From Amia ocellicauda (lineage: Eukaryota > Chordata > Actinopteri > Amiiformes > Amiidae), in assembly GCF_036373705.1 (NCBI RefSeq), contig NC_089866.1, forward strand, positions 1,946,501-2,010,500: a DNA stretch of 64,000 bases, in the 5' to 3' direction. The position numbers and the translations under genes are program-made. Below, piece by piece: positions 1 through 14,184 of this stretch. Each line of letters opens with the position of its first letter. Within the stretch, counting starts at the first letter, position 1. The notes below the pieces were generated by a model, which was given only the letters and a program-made list of their open reading frames with translations, ran no database searches and had not been told where the DNA came from.

Positions 1-317
1 GTCCTGTTCTTCTGAGTGACTGCCTCCTTATGTGGGGCATACTTTCATACTACCTGCAAAGCTGTATTTAAAATAAAGATTTAGCGCTTCTTAATTATGC
101 ATATGGTTAGCTTAGTAAATAGGGCAGAAAATCATTACTGAATGCATGACCAGGCAGCGATCCTAGCTTTTTCTGCCACTTAGTCTACAAGGCCTCGTTT
201 CTGGAGCCGCAATATTACTATATTGCGTTGCCACATACACCCAAAAGACTGCCATGTCTTTATAATATGAAACATGTCCGTATCCATCTCCACTGGACTC
301 CACAGTGCTCCCCCTAC

Positions 318-3300
318 CTGCAGAATAGGGCTCCTGCTTCTCGACATGCACAAACTCGTTCCTCTCGTAGCGGGCCCGGATCCACTGCTCCCGTAGGATT
401 CTGTGAGGAGTAGAGCAACAGAAAACAGGAGGGGAAGATCAGAGATGCAGAGGGGGTGGGTATAAATCAACTAAAATGTGACCACCAAAATTTTTTTTTT
501 TTAAAGTATGTCAGCACCAAACTTCCCAAAAGAACATACAGAGACAAAATTGTAATGAAGCACCTGTGAGACTGAAGGCAATAAAAGTCCTACATGTATG
601 ACCTCACATGAGCAATACCCGGGGCATTGTTATCTCCAGAGCAACACCCAGGAGTCAACTTCTGCTGGACAAGACAAACAATCTGGATCCGTTCTCGTCC
701 AAGAAGATCTGCACATCAGCGATCTGATGTTGTCAATAACAGGAAGTGACATAAGAACTTCGCTACAGGACTCCAGGCTGCCTCTGTAAGGGTGCGGGGA
801 GGATCGCGATAAAACATGCCATGTCAAAGTCTCGTTAATGGAGGGAGGCGTCTTTGAGAAGATACACACGGATGCCAAGTACTCGGCACGTCTCTCTGCA
901 CCATCTCACGACCGAGTAGACCCGATGAACAAGCAGAGCCGAGTCAGTCGTCCCTCCGGAGTCTAATTCATCACTGAGCAACACAAGACGCTGACCGAAT
1001 CGCCCATTAAGACGCCAATGTCGTTAACAAGGTTTCTGCAGATTTGTGTAATCTAGATCTCTACATATTGAGCTTCGGGAGACCGTGCCAATTACGGAAG
1101 TTTAATTAGGGAGCGAACCCTAAACCCACGCATTTGTGCTCACTCAGTGGGTCTTAAGAGTCTCGGTCTCCTAACTTCAGTGAAACCTACATTTATTTAT
1201 GTAGGTATTTATTAATTAAACTAAAACAAATCAGTGATTATTCATAGTACATTATAACTCACTCCTATAGACCAAGAGTCTCAGCTCCTTTTGTTTGCTC
1301 AGCTTCCCATCTGATTGTAGTTGATGAAAAGCTTGGTATATAATCATTATGATGTATCCGTATGTATATAGACAGACATTACACACTACTTTGTTTTCTA
1401 GAGAATCCCCATAACATATTTATTTGTTCTCACAGAAGTGAAAATGTTTTATAAACCCGAATATAAAATCTGTCGCTGGGCCCTTCACATCACGTCTGCC
1501 ACTTCCACCTCCAGTTGTTATCAGCATGTAACACAATGAGTATCCACCATCACACGTCTACCCTCTATGCCAGATTGACAGAGCGGCGGCCACAGTAGGG
1601 CAGGAGTGCAGGGCTCGGGGATTGCACTACTGACAGACCACAAAATTGCCAACCCGATGCTACCGAGAACCGCAGGAAGGAAACCTGCACTTTGCCCGCA
1701 CTGCTGTTCGTTTATGGGTCGCTTATTTTTGGTCAAGCTGTTGCTTTGTGGCTTGCATATGGTAGAGGTAATGTTGCCATTATTCAGACTACAGTGGCTG
1801 TGGCAGCTGAGAAGACCTGGTTAAGAAGCAGCAGCTGTGATCTGCGATTCTTTTCACAGGATAACGAGTTTACTTTAAAACATGTAATAGCCGACACCGA
1901 GCGCAGTGCCTTCTGATCACGTGCGGCGTCTGCAATGCATCCGGGGCACTTCGACCAAGGATGGCTTGCCACTGGATTCAAACCTCGTGGCAGCAGTGGG
2001 TCACGACATCTGGAGCTCGGGATCGGACTCAGAGAACAGCGGGAGGAGAAGGAATGTGTGAGAACAGGCCCACCAAGAGGTCGTTCGAGCCCTACGCTCG
2101 GGGACTCTGACTCTGGCGGATGCCTGGCGGATCTCTGAGTGACCCGGGCTCAACCACGCAGCTCCCAAAACCATCCCAGCCGTTAACCCATTTGTGCGGC
2201 AAACAGTTTCCAAGGCATTGCTGGATGAACTGAGGTTTTTCTTTATTATTATGATTAATATTATTCCAGTTCATATTTTGCTTACTTTGGTTAGGTCTCC
2301 CCTCAGCTCGTCTAGTCTGTCTTCGTGACACAACCCTGCAGTTTTGGAATAGCTGCCCTCAGCATTAACCTCCCAAGAGGAATCCACATTCCTTTCATGA
2401 CAGAGTGGTGCTTAGACTCGCTGTGGTCCCACTAGTCTGCGAGACACGACTGACTGCCGATCTCTGTGAATCCCTGAAGCTCTCCGGCTCACGTGGTGCT
2501 ACTGTGAGTCGCGCCCCGTCCAGGACTGCAGTTGTATATTTAAACCTCACCTGCCGCTCAATGTGGGTTCAGACTCAATTGCCCGGTGCTGCTCTGCTCT
2601 GTCTGTACAGGAGGTACCCCCCCTCCCACAGCAGGCAATTCTGCTTCCGCACATGATGGGTTACTCTACACTTTATGATAATATTCATGATTATAATATG
2701 AATCGCAGTAGCAGAGTGATGTTTGTAGTGTTATCAGTCACAGTCAAATCATAGGCAATTTCATAAGCAAATCAGAAGTCTTTATTCAATCAACAGCGAT
2801 TCTACCGATGGGTGCGGAAAACAAATGAACAAGAAAACAAAACACACTGGCTGGGGTGCCCAGCTGCAATATGTGTGGCAGCCATCAGACGGTGCTAGAA
2901 AATAAATGCAAACGTCTTCCTAATATTCTTAATACTGTCTTGCGGGGGGTGTTGGTCGGTGTTACGCAGGCTATGGTCTATGGTTGGACAAACCAGAAAA
3001 CCGTGAGAAATGCATTACACAGCGGTGAGACGTCTGGGAAGATAGAAAACCGGGAGCTTCACGGGTAAAACGTGAGACTTGTCAGGTATGATATATACAC
3101 AGCATGCATATATTGATATGTGCTACTATGGCATTAATACGGTTCTTGTAGGAATATTATACAATACACTCAATGACAAAAGATGTTCGTTTGGTTGTTG
3201 CCTGGTAATTGAAAGTGTCGCTGGGTAAAAGAACTGCACCTCTGAAGCAGCTCAGTCCAGTTCAGCGTTTCTAACTTCCACCCTTACAGAACTCTGTACT

Positions 3301-6300
3301 CCTTGTAGTCTGAATGGTGAAATGGTCTCTCTCTTTCTTTTGCCATTACTTCTATGTTTATGAGTCCTCTCCTGTGACTGCCAGCACGTCAGCACCACCC
3401 CACGCCAGGTGCCCTGCGGGACAGACAATGCATTGTCGCTCCGTGTTTACTGATGTTTACTTTTCCCAGAACTCCGTAAGTGAGTAGTGCTGTGGGAAAC
3501 GCAAGTCATCTGCCCAGGCCCTGCAGCACTCAGGCGAGCCGTAGTGACGCCTGTTGACCTGAGGGTGGCAATCCTAACCTCCCCCCATCCTTTCCTCAAC
3601 ACCAGGAAAACCGAGCCGGCAGACACGGCAGAATCTACTACGGGCATCTACTCTGCTCAGCTTGAATATGACCGGTCACGCCTCTCACGTGTCATGTGTC
3701 ACGTGTCCCGCCTGTTACTGGTGTCCTCCCGTGGCCAGCTCTGCCGTAGCACCGCGGGGCACCCACACGCCAAATCCCTTTGTACGCGCTTTCATACTTT
3801 CACACTTGGCAAAGGGAATTCATAGTTTTTCTCCGACCAGGCCACGCAAAGACAAGAGCTGAGAGAAAACACAAATAACACAAAACAATTAAACAAACTT
3901 GTCACTTACTGGGCGTCGGCAAACGTCGGCTTGTAATAGAACGGGGGCACCTTCTGCTCATATTGAGCCTGAGCCGCGCGGTTTCCCACGGTGGCCATGA
4001 ACTGTAACAGAAAGCAGCACAGGGTCAGAGGCTGGGTTTCTGCGCTGCCCTCAACAAGGGTGCTGAGTAGAGCATGGGAGGCTGCATTTCAGCTCTCTGC
4101 AGCAGGCAAGCCCCGTGGCGAGGAGGGTATGTGTGTGTGCGTGTGTGTGTGTGTGTAACAAGTACTATTCAACGTGTGGTAATCGCAAAGCGGTGTGGGG
4201 CACTAAACTGTAAAAACATCCGTTACAAACATCAGGTGCAGAGGATGACAGTATGGCAACCGATGAAAAGGACCCTGATGCCAGTATTGACCAGTGAATG
4301 TCTTCATCCAAACAGAGTAAGGAGCATCTTAAAACGGGATGCAGACTGAAGTGAATAATGTTGTAGAGTAACCTGGTAAAAGGATGGATATGAGCATTGC
4401 GCGACTCCTCTTTTCGTCTAAGTGATAATCAAGCTCCTCTGAGAATCTGATTCAGCCCAACGTTTATGCCAAGTCATCTGCCCATGTGCTAATCTCGGTG
4501 CTGTGTTCACAACAAAGAGGAGGCTCGAATTGGCTCATAAAACCCTGTTACTGCACGGACTTTGTCATCTCGTCTTTAAGATGCCCAGTGCGCTGAGTTT
4601 ATGTAACCCAGGGTCCATCTTGCATCTTTGCCTACATATTACTCTGGTGAAATCTCTCAAGCGAGGTTTTATAATCGAACCCTTTTCGCAGTAAAGAGAG
4701 CTCTGTTCACCGCCAGTTCTCGTTTGCTTCAGGCACATTCAAAGATTACTGGTGTATCAGGTGACTCTACAGCAAGGTCCCAATTGCATCCCACCACCCT
4801 TTCCTGATCCTTGATACCAATTAATTATTCATTATGCAGGCGAAGATGGATCACGGGCAGTTAATTATGCCAAGACATTTTTTTAATACATTTTGCCAGC
4901 AGTGCAAGCTCTCGAGGATGGGAGTGCGAAAGATTACCTCAACTTCAGCGGTCTGCCAGGCGTCCAGCAGCACGGACTTCACTTTGCTGATGTGGGGGAT
5001 GTTCCTGTGGATGGCGGAGCAGTTCTGGCAGATGAACACGCCCAGCGTGAACGAGGCCCAGTCCGGACCTGCAACACACAGACATGCACTCAGGCTCGTG
5101 GGAAGAAAGAGGACCCAAATAGTCTGCATTGTCAGGATCCAACACAAGTCAATCAGTTATGAACACATTCCCCATTAAGAGCTTTTTGAAATATACTTTT
5201 TGGATATACATTCTGCAGACCTGTGAAGGGATTTATAGAGGTTACAGGATTGGCTGTATTCAGAGACAGTGCTAAAGCGTGAAAAGGGTGTAGGCAAAAT
5301 CAAATGAAAATGGAATCTTTTAGGGAAATGACACGCTATCTAATCTACCAGAGCCAGATCTGTTTGACAAACTGGGAGGAGTCAGTGTGTCACCCTTGCC
5401 CAGGAGCTGTGAGATTTCTGAAGGACCACGCTGGGCTGGCACAGGCCCTTCTCACACGCTCAGTGGAAAGTAAAAGGCAGATTGGGATGCATTTCAGCCG
5501 AAACACGCAGGAGGCTAAAGGTAAACTGAATCACATTGAAGAGGCCTCCCAGACAGTGTTGCATCATGGATGATTTGTAACTGTTAGCGTTAGTCAGAGG
5601 TGCAAAGTTCTAGATGTGTATCAGAAGCTGAACAAGATTCACTTTCCTTCCTGTGGCGGTGGATCAATGCCCCCCCAGGATATCAGTTTGGTGGTTCGAA
5701 GGAAAACAGCGAAAGACACGAGTCAGCGAAAGGCACCTAATAAACAGCTTTCCTTTCCCTTTTCTAAAACGTAAATACCAAGACACTCCAGGCAGGACTG
5801 GTTCTATTCCCTGGAACGTGTTTAAGACACATTGGTTCTGTTATTGCTGTGACAGAATAAAAGCAAACATATGAAGGTTAAAATCATTACAAATACACAA
5901 AATGTGGACCTGATGAAATAATGATTATCCCAGCTAAACTCAATCTAATTTTTTCCTGGTTTGAACTTCCTCGTTGTTCAAAACAATGGGGCTGGGTTTA
6001 AAGGGTTAAGACCAACATTTTATTCCATGCCCTAATAAAAAGTAAATATCATATGGCATCTTCGCAGCGCATGTCCATGTCTGACTGATGACAGCAGCGA
6101 AACATATAACGAAGTACATAAACACAGAAGAGTTAATATCGAGTGATTTTCTTTCAAGCTACGCACAGCCACAGCATTGCAGGCAATGATGCACAACACA
6201 GCCAGCTACCCTGACTCAAGCTTGTGAAGTCACTACTCGGATTGATTGTTAAAACCAGGCTGAAGATTTCACTGCCGTGGATTTATGAGCCAAACAGCAG

Positions 6301-9300
6301 CTGATGCGGTGAAAAGGACTGAATTATAGCAAAGAAACAAGGGAAACGTACAGAGGGATCGACGGCACAAGGAGTGACAGGTGCTTCTAAGAACAAAACG
6401 GTTCTGTAAAATTTTACAAAAGTCGCCCAATAAGAACTATCTATAGAAAATTGATTGTTATGCCACTCAATCGCACATAAAAACAATCTTGCAGATGTAA
6501 AGATTATGAAGGCACTGAGGCAGCCTGGAACCAGGGAAGCAAAGAGATGGAAGGTGTCACATGACTCATGATTTTAAAAAGACTGCTTAACTAATCAGGG
6601 GGACAATTTCCATTATTAATGATTTCCACTGATTACAAATGTTATTATTGGTTCACAGGGTCTTTAGTTGGATTCGGTGATGAACTATCGTGTCCATTGA
6701 CTGTCCTGTACAAATATTTAATTAATATTCATCAATATACAGCTCTGGAAAAAATTAAGAGACCACTGCAAAATGATCAGTTTCTCTGGTTTTACTATTT
6801 ATAGGTATGTGTGTGGGTTAAATGAACTACTGACAACATTTCTCCCAAATTCCAAATGAATGGAATGGAACGGCTGCCATACATGTAGAGATGCTGATTT
6901 AAGAAAAAAATTGCAGTGATCTCTTAATTTATTCCAGAGCTGTATAATCAGTCCGACAATCCTTCAAACTGTGGAAGAATACACCGTCATGTGACAGATA
7001 AAACCACACCATTGTGTAAAGCCTCAATTTCTCGATATTATTTGGTTTTACATAAAAACCTGTACAGAACAATGTCCATAATGAAACCAAAACGTAAATG
7101 AACTAAAAACAAGAGCCCGGCCCTCGCATCTCCAAATATAACCCCTAATTGCATGCTGTGCCCCCTTTGCCTTCTTTAAAATGGATCAACAGGAAACACA
7201 GACAGAGCCTCCCGTCGGGAACATCGTTAACTATGGATTTCTGGGCCTTTTTTTGTGTCACACAAGTGACAGGCCTTGCGCAGAGACGGCCTCGCCTGTG
7301 GTTCAACAAGTGTGAACATCTTGTGGCTGAAGTGACAGGTTGTGAAAGAGCTTCTGTTTAGATTAACGATTACATCATCAAGATGAATTATGTGAGAACA
7401 ACAAGTGCAGTCTCTTTTCCCTCCCCTTGATTATAACATTACAAATGGAACAAAGACATATTGCTGCCTAAACAGGAAATACCCTGAAAAGCTCAATATG
7501 GTGGTCAAATATAATACTTAAAACAGTGGGGTACTTCAGTGCAAAAGCCTGAATTAAACCTAGACGTCTCTCTCACTGTGACCATATGCAGCGGATCTCT
7601 AGACAAGGACTGATCAGCACGACTTTTATAGTTATTCACGGTTATCGATTCTTTTTTTATCATTTGCATTTCAGTCTGAAAATACAGAACCACAATGTTG
7701 TCTCTAAAAAAAAAAAAGTTACCACAATTAATCATATTTGAACAGAGAAAAAAAAATCCCCTTTTGCTGTGCAAGGCCTGTAGTGTTTTCAGGGGATGAC
7801 AGACTACAGTGACCTAAATGCAATATGAGATGAAGGCAGTGTTCAATGGCTCTTATCATTACTTGCAGAAAACACACACACACAGATAAAGTAAACCACA
7901 ATTTCCAAATCTGGAGACTTTGCCCAAGTGGTTTAAACAAACTACTGCAGTAATTACACGTCTGTTTTTTGGCAGTACTATATTCTACTTTTTAACTCGG
8001 CCAAAAAATAAATAAACGGACCACAGCTTATTTTAGAGAACCCAGAAACCCAGAGAAAATCCACCGGGACATTCAGAAGATAAAGACCTGATGTGACCCA
8101 CGTTTCCCCATTGTTTTTCTTATCCTGCCGTATTGTACATCACCCAGCTTGTAAATGAGCCAGTGACCTGAAGAAATCACCTTTTTCTCTATGAACACTC
8201 AGCACTGGGGCCCCTGGGCACACCTGTCTCAACACACAATGGGGCCCCTGGGCACACCTGTCTCAACACACAATGGGGCCCCTGGGCACACCTGTCTCAA
8301 CACACACACACAAACGGGCCACTGACGCGCCCCCTGTTCCATCCAGCAGAGCTTGTTTTAATGCACATACTCTGACACTGCATCGGGACTGATATTTATT
8401 ACGAATTTCTACTGTATTTCAATTTCAACATCAGCCCCCATCACCTCCCACAGCAGTTATCATGACTGGGGTGCAGCAGACCGGGGGTGGGATGCGTCAC
8501 CTCAGACTGCTGGATACCCAGAGTCTCAGTCATTTCTGTGGGTGTTACTTCTGCCAATGAAAGTACAGAGGGGCGTCACACACACCAACCGACAGGGCTG
8601 AGGTCTGACACACACTTCCCATTTCTGGCATAATTCTCAGGACATCTTAGCCGTACCACTCGTCCATTTCTTCGTCCTCTGAATTCACTTATATGTGGAG
8701 GGAAAAGGCCTGGGAGCAGCCATTGCCAGCGGTGACCCAATTTAAAGAGAGGCTTTGTGGAACTGGTGGAGCTGAGTGTTGTGTGCACCGAGTTAACAAA
8801 GCCATTAATTGATTAATTAATGTAAAAAGCTGCACAGATCTTTGAAGAGACAAATACGACAATTACACTGACATGCAAACTGGGTATGCTGGAAACAACA
8901 AACTCGACACGATTTTTCCCAGAAATGGCTCTCTCCCCATAGACCTGACTGTATTCTCAATTGGCACACGGTTTTGGTTACTGTCAAACTGAGCTGCTGG
9001 TCTCCACTTCCTCGCAAGCCCATTCTCAATTACTCTTATGTTCCTCCTAGGACTTTCCCAAGCAACGATTTCAGGCAGTAGGTTTTGTAAGCGACAGTGA
9101 ATTGTGATTCGTCCCTTTTCGTCCCCGTGATGTGATTTTTCTAAGAAAGCAGGCCAGCCAAACTGTTTTCCTGCTTCACTGTTTTCTCGATTCCTGTGAA
9201 ATAAAAATCAAATGGGTCCCTGTGGGGTGAGTTTTCCATTCCTGCCTGAGGTGGTGTCACGGGTAAGACATGTTCAAATAAAACAAAGCAAATATGGATA

Positions 9301-12300
9301 AATGAACTTCTGAATGAACCCATGCAGCAGAATTACTCATCGCCTACTCCTTTTGGATCCCACATCGAGAGCAGCCACAGGAGCCGTGGAACAGGGTCTC
9401 GTATGGCTCCCACTGTACTCTTGCTGCTCACTTGCTTTTGTTTGTAGTTCAGTTAACATGATTACCTCAGTGCATCATGCCAACACTGATTGCATCATTT
9501 CTACATAATAACGTTAAATGGCACCATGTGTTTACCATTATTCCATCACTCATTTAAATGACAGTGCATTGTGCATGGATATGTGAAGAATGGACTGCTA
9601 CAGCATCGGGCCAGTTCGAGGTGAACACAAGCACAGCGTGTCCCAGAGCTCTGGCATGAATTCACACCCCCTACAGATATGATCAGGCTCGGAGTGGTTA
9701 CCCTACACTGCAGAGAGCAGGATGCAGACGCGTCTGCCAGCACAGGCCACGCCTCAATCGGAGCGGTGTGGCCACCTAGGAAATAATCAGACCTATAAAC
9801 CTGTCCTCTTCAGATAATACACCCGGCTCAATCATTACTTAATACTCTGCAAGAAACTAAGAAACGTGGCCAAAATAGAACAAATACAGTAGTGTGGAGT
9901 AGTGGTTAGGGCTCTGGACTCTGGAGTGGAGGGTCATGGATCCAATCCCAGGTGAGGGATACTGCTGTTGTACCCTTGAGCAAGGTAGTTTACCCAGATT
10001 GCTCCAGTAAATGCCCAGCTGTTTGAATGGGTAAAATGTTAAAATAATGTGATATAATGTAACAATTGTTAGTCACCCTGGCTAAGAAATGGAGTAATAC
10101 AAATATGGACGCAGCAACATCTGAAGAATGATCCTAATATGATGTTTTAACACTGATCACCAGCATTGCTCGGCCGCTATAGCATCAGCCACAGACAGAC
10201 AGCTTTCTCAGTCAGATTATTGTGTCTGAATGCAAGAGCCCTGTGGCTCTGGTGGGATATTTCACAGCTGGACTGGAGTTACAGAAACGGCTGACAGAAG
10301 GATGACAAGCCCAGCTAACCGATCTCAAAGTCAAGATGTGTGGCAAGAGGTGAAAGTCAGGTTTCAGGCCAAGCCAGCAGGAAAGAGCAAGACATGAACT
10401 GAAATGTGTGCCTATAGGAAGCATGATGCAAGAAACGCATTGAGGAAACCCAGACTCTGTGCCAACGGAGAGACAACAACCACATTTAAATTTTCTGCTA
10501 CACGTATTGTTTCAGAGTAAAATCTGTTACTGTGTTACTGGGACTGTAATAAACTAATCTATAATGCTTGGGGTGAAACGCAGGTTGTTAATTGGGGATT
10601 GCAATTACACTTCAGTGTGTACAGACAAAAAATGACATTGTCAATAAAACATTAAAAAAAATAATTATATAATATTAATTGCAAACCCAACGATCGTCTA
10701 GGAGTGTTTATCTCTGTTTCTCCTTGGTCTTGCTCTTGAATTCAGACAAGTACTCTGCCAGGTCTGGAGACAGACAGCCGTGTTCCTCTAGGGCTGGAAT
10801 CCACCCTCGGGACTTGTGGCGTTGAGGAGCCAAACCAGACGCTGGCTCGCTCTCGCTGCGGTCTGTCTCCATGGCAATTGTGCACACTTGTGGCATTTCT
10901 TTTGAGAACCCAGTTTTGTCCTCCGACCGCTGCATGACTGAACACAACTCCACGGAAGACAATCACCCAAGGAAATTCTCATTCCAAGTACAGGCATCGC
11001 AGCCAAGCGGTCTCCCAGCTCTCTGCGTCACTCGATCATATCCCTACGATAACGTACAGCTCTGTGCAATTTTATCAGCGCTGCTCCAGCCAGCCACCCC
11101 CTGCTCGACTGCACAGTGGAAGTGTATCAAAGTGCAGTCGAGGATTGTGAGTAACAGGCATAATTGTATTTTACTTAGCAGACGTATTTAAATGCAGAAC
11201 TATCAGAAAGCTACAGGGTCAGCCTCTTGCACAATCTTCCCCGATTATCCATGATGAAAAAGATTAGAAATCCATTAGAAAAGAATGATACAGTTATAGG
11301 TACACAGAGTACCATATGAAGAGGCCTACTGTGTTCAAATACGGACCATCCTCTTCATGCAATAGAGTGTAATGACAATACAAAAGATGCAGGTTGTGAA
11401 TAACTGTGAAACTGCATTGGAAGTAAACATAAGGATTTGAGCTGCAATGTTTCCACAGCTGTCTTTCAAAAATGTGTTCAATCTGCATTTGTAATACAAA
11501 TAGATACATACATACATACATACATACATACATACATACATACATACATAAATATCATGTCAGAAAAATAATAGTATGACATTCTTTTCTTCTAATGCAA
11601 CGTGCTTGTCCATCTTTAAAATTGAAAGTACATCTAATTCATATTAAAATGCAACTGAAGGTATTCGGATTTGGATCATCTTTGAAAAACAGACAGTATT
11701 GCGAGTGTGTGAGGCGTCTTGGAAATGAGACATTAAAGCTACTTCCTCCTCAAACTGGAAAATAATTGCTCTAGGGCACCTGCTGCAGCAGCACGGGACT
11801 TAACACAGGGTCAAGGCCACCGACACGGGACGGTGCACAATATCTCCCGTCTGCCCCGGCCGTCAATCGGGTTAAAGTCCATTTTTTGCTCAGCCTTTAC
11901 AAAACACTCTACAGTAGTGTGTTCACTTGTTCAGGATTCAAATGATCGAGTGAATGTAACTGTAGTAGATTTGACCGGTTTCGGTACATGTAGGCTGACG
12001 TTTTCAGATAATTTAGAAAGAACATCTATTACTGAACTGTTCCTTCTGTGTTGTCACTTATAAATGAAACCATTAAAATGCATTAAATAGATTACATTAC
12101 ATACATTAAAACCAATCTTCCAAGTTAACACGTCCATAGTTTCAGTTTTCAGCTCAAATGAAAACAAACAAATCTAAAGGTGAAAGTTGAGAGATAACAT
12201 AACACTTTTCTTTTAGGGGAAGCTTTCTAAAATAATTTAATTCCATGCCTAATTGGTTTATAAGCTACACATGGAAAACTGAACAATATGAATGTATCTT

Positions 12301-12446
12301 TTTCAACCTTAATAACATTACAGCGGTCAGTTATGACTATGGATTTCTAATGGCTGACTCGCAGGGAGGGAACTCAAATTCAGACAGAGCAGCTCACTTT
12401 TGGAGCCATTGAGCAGCTTGATACGAAACAACAATGTATTGTGCTG

Positions 12447-12508
<62 letters not shown>

Positions 12509-13324
12509 ACTTCTATTGTTCTTTTTCCTCATTCTAATGTTGTCAAGATTGGTTTTGTTTCCAAGATATTTCTCTGGCAGGGCTGTGTGCCGTCTCCGGA
12601 ACAGAGAGTGTCTTTCTGTGGCAGCCAAAAGAAGCTTTCTTGTTTTCCTGCAGAGAATGACCCTATTCAGCCCCGCCAAGCCATATCGCATTCTCCCCGG
12701 CCCTCTCGGCTGCTGCAGATTTTCCCTCGGCGATGACAGCCTCAAGCCATCGCCTCAACCCCCCCAGTGACCAAGGCTTCTCACTTCAGCAACACTGGGA
12801 CACTAAAAAAACTAAACAGCTAACAGAAGGAGTGGGGAGTTTGGGATCTCGTGCCGCCAGATAAAACCTCAAATCGACCCTCTAAAATGTACTCTTGCAG
12901 GTCCCTGGAATAACCAAGCCAAATCATTTCCAATTTGGTGGCTCAGCAGCCGTGAGAAAGCAACAGGACTGAGCACCTAGGAAAACTGGATTGTTTCAAG
13001 ATCAAACATATAAAGACAACCTGATCTGTCAGAAGACTAAGCTCAGTGCCCCGCCCTGCTACACAACAGAACAGTGAATGAAAAATACAAGCATGGTTTT
13101 CCTGTCCATCCATTTCCTCATCTAAAGTTGTGCAGCAGGTCACAGCTCGTTGCCCTGCTTCACACCTATTCAATCCCTGGGTCAGACTGCGCTCAGGTCA
13201 GCCAGGTAGGTAGGACAGAAGAGTAACATATTCAAATACACGCAGATCTCTTTTTTAACGTCTAAATCAGTGCAGAGATGATCATCATATACGAACAACC
13301 CGGTGAGAATAAAGTGCGGCACAC

Positions 13325-13360
<36 letters not shown>

Positions 13361-13983
13361 CGCCCTGGACAGTACAATGCCACATGCGTGCGTTTCAATA
13401 TATATACCAGCAATGGCTGCAATATCCGTCAGTGTTAGTGGCAGCTGCAGATGTGCATGTATCCCAAGAGTGTCACTGTAGCCATATACACACTTCATAC
13501 ACACTTCATACACACTTCATACACACTTCATACACACCGTGTCGCTCAGTCGCGCTGCTCGCCACAGTTGCCGGCTACTTCTTGGTGTCATCTTGTAACC
13601 GACACTTTCTAGTAAATGACATAAATCCCCCCCATTACAATCACGTGACTGGCTGCAGGCGACAATCTAGCAGGAATGATCTCGCTTTCACTTCGTTAAT
13701 ATATTGGTGTAGTAGTGCATTATCATTGTCATTATCGTCATCAACAACGAGAGGAGCCGCAACACGGACGCATGTGAAGCGCACACACACACACACACAC
13801 ACACAAAGGAAGCATGCACTTATAATCGGGCAAATGTCCAAAAGGAAAGAAGCACATTAAATGCAATCGCTCTCTACGATAGCAGTCTTGGTAAATGTTC
13901 ACAGCAGGTGCGCAGAAGAGCGCGGCTCCGGGCAGCGGCGCACAGCTCTGCCCATCCGCTCCGCTGCTGAGATCTGGGGCTAC

Positions 13984-14042
<59 letters not shown>

Positions 14043-14184
14043 GACCATGACCTTGACCGTCACGACCATCACACCGTAGCCCAGCTGCCCTACCTGCAGC
14101 CCCGCAGTCCACGCAGGCGCCGTTGCCGGGTCTGCCCAGCAGCTCCTGCAGAGCCCGCTTGTTCTTGTCCTGCTCCCCGGCCAT
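318..14184 (-). CDS. adap1: ArfGAP with dual PH domains 1 (centaurin-alpha 1), 5' part only
   Basis: Four coding exons are visible: 14094-14184, 4938-5068, 3910-4001 and 318-400. Phases agree and all borders are GT/AG. Together they encode the start, MAGEQDKNKRALQELLGRPG, then a complete ArfGAP zinc finger CX2CX16CX2C (CVDC in exon 1, CQNC in exon 2) with the catalytic-arginine motif IHRNI, followed by REQWIRARYERNEF and EKQEPYSAG. This order and wording match vertebrate ADAP1. The family protein is an Arf6 GTPase-activating protein with two PH domains that bind PIP3 and inositol phosphates, acting at the membrane and in the cytosol, mainly in neurons. The PH-domain exons must lie left of position 1, so the gene is cut by the window edge. 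Intron 1 is 9 kb and carries most of the repeats in this part. The ATG is the only in-frame start before the finger. ADAP2 is the main alternative, but the neighbour cox19 favours adap1. Confidence 0.93.
401..3909 (-). other. adap1 intron 3
   Basis: This is non-coding sequence between exons 4 and 3. I see no recognisable gene, RNA or intact mobile element in it. Open frames here are short and lack family features. Confidence 0.7.
6738..6944. mobile_element. Palindromic MITE with Tc1/mariner-type ends
   Basis: The 207-bp element begins TACAGCTCTGG and ends CCAGAGCTGTA. About 32 bp of inverted terminal sequence match with few differences. It is flanked by a TA dinucleotide on each side, the target duplication expected of Tc1/mariner insertion. 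It has no coding capacity. It lies in adap1 intron 1. Confidence 0.85.
8206..8308. repeat. 34-bp tandem repeat, three copies
   Basis: Three near-identical copies of a unit that starts TGGGGCCCCTGGGCACACC and ends in a CA-rich tail. It lies within adap1 intron 1. The GGGGCCCC core is self-complementary. Confidence 0.9.
9891..10105 (+). mobile_element. tRNA-derived SINE
   Basis: The head resembles a tRNA gene: an A-box-like TAGTGGTTAGG and, about 40 bp on, a B-box-like GGTCATGGATCCAATCCC. A unique body and a 3' tail follow, the tail containing AGTCACCCTGGCTAAGAAAT. Compared with the tail copy near 41.28 kb, this copy has lost a few bases between CCTGG and CTAAG. It is a non-coding retroposon copied by LINE machinery and lies in adap1 intron 1. 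Confidence 0.8.
11503..11550. repeat. (ATAC)n microsatellite
   Basis: About twelve uninterrupted ATAC units. Confidence 0.95.
12449..12506. repeat. (GT)n microsatellite
   Basis: Nearly 30 uninterrupted GT units. The open frames across it are repeat artefacts. Confidence 0.95.
13328..13361. repeat. (AATC)n microsatellite
   Basis: Eight or so AATC units in adap1 intron 1. Confidence 0.9.
13486..13537. repeat. 11-bp tandem repeat
   Basis: Four to five copies of the unit ACACTTCATAC, head to tail. Confidence 0.9.
13987..14035. repeat. (CT)n microsatellite next to adap1 exon 1
   Basis: About 24 CT units, ending some 60 bp from the exon 1 splice donor. On the sense (minus) strand it reads as a purine GA tract just inside intron 1. 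Confidence 0.93.

Larger units (their letters stand above)
5069..14093 (-). other. adap1 intron 1, repeat-bearing
   Basis: This large first intron holds a Tc1/mariner-type MITE (6738-6944), a 34-bp tandem repeat (8206-8308), a tRNA-derived SINE (9891-10105) and simple repeats (ATAC, GT, AATC, CT). No exon with ADAP1 or other protein similarity was seen inside it. Confidence 0.7.
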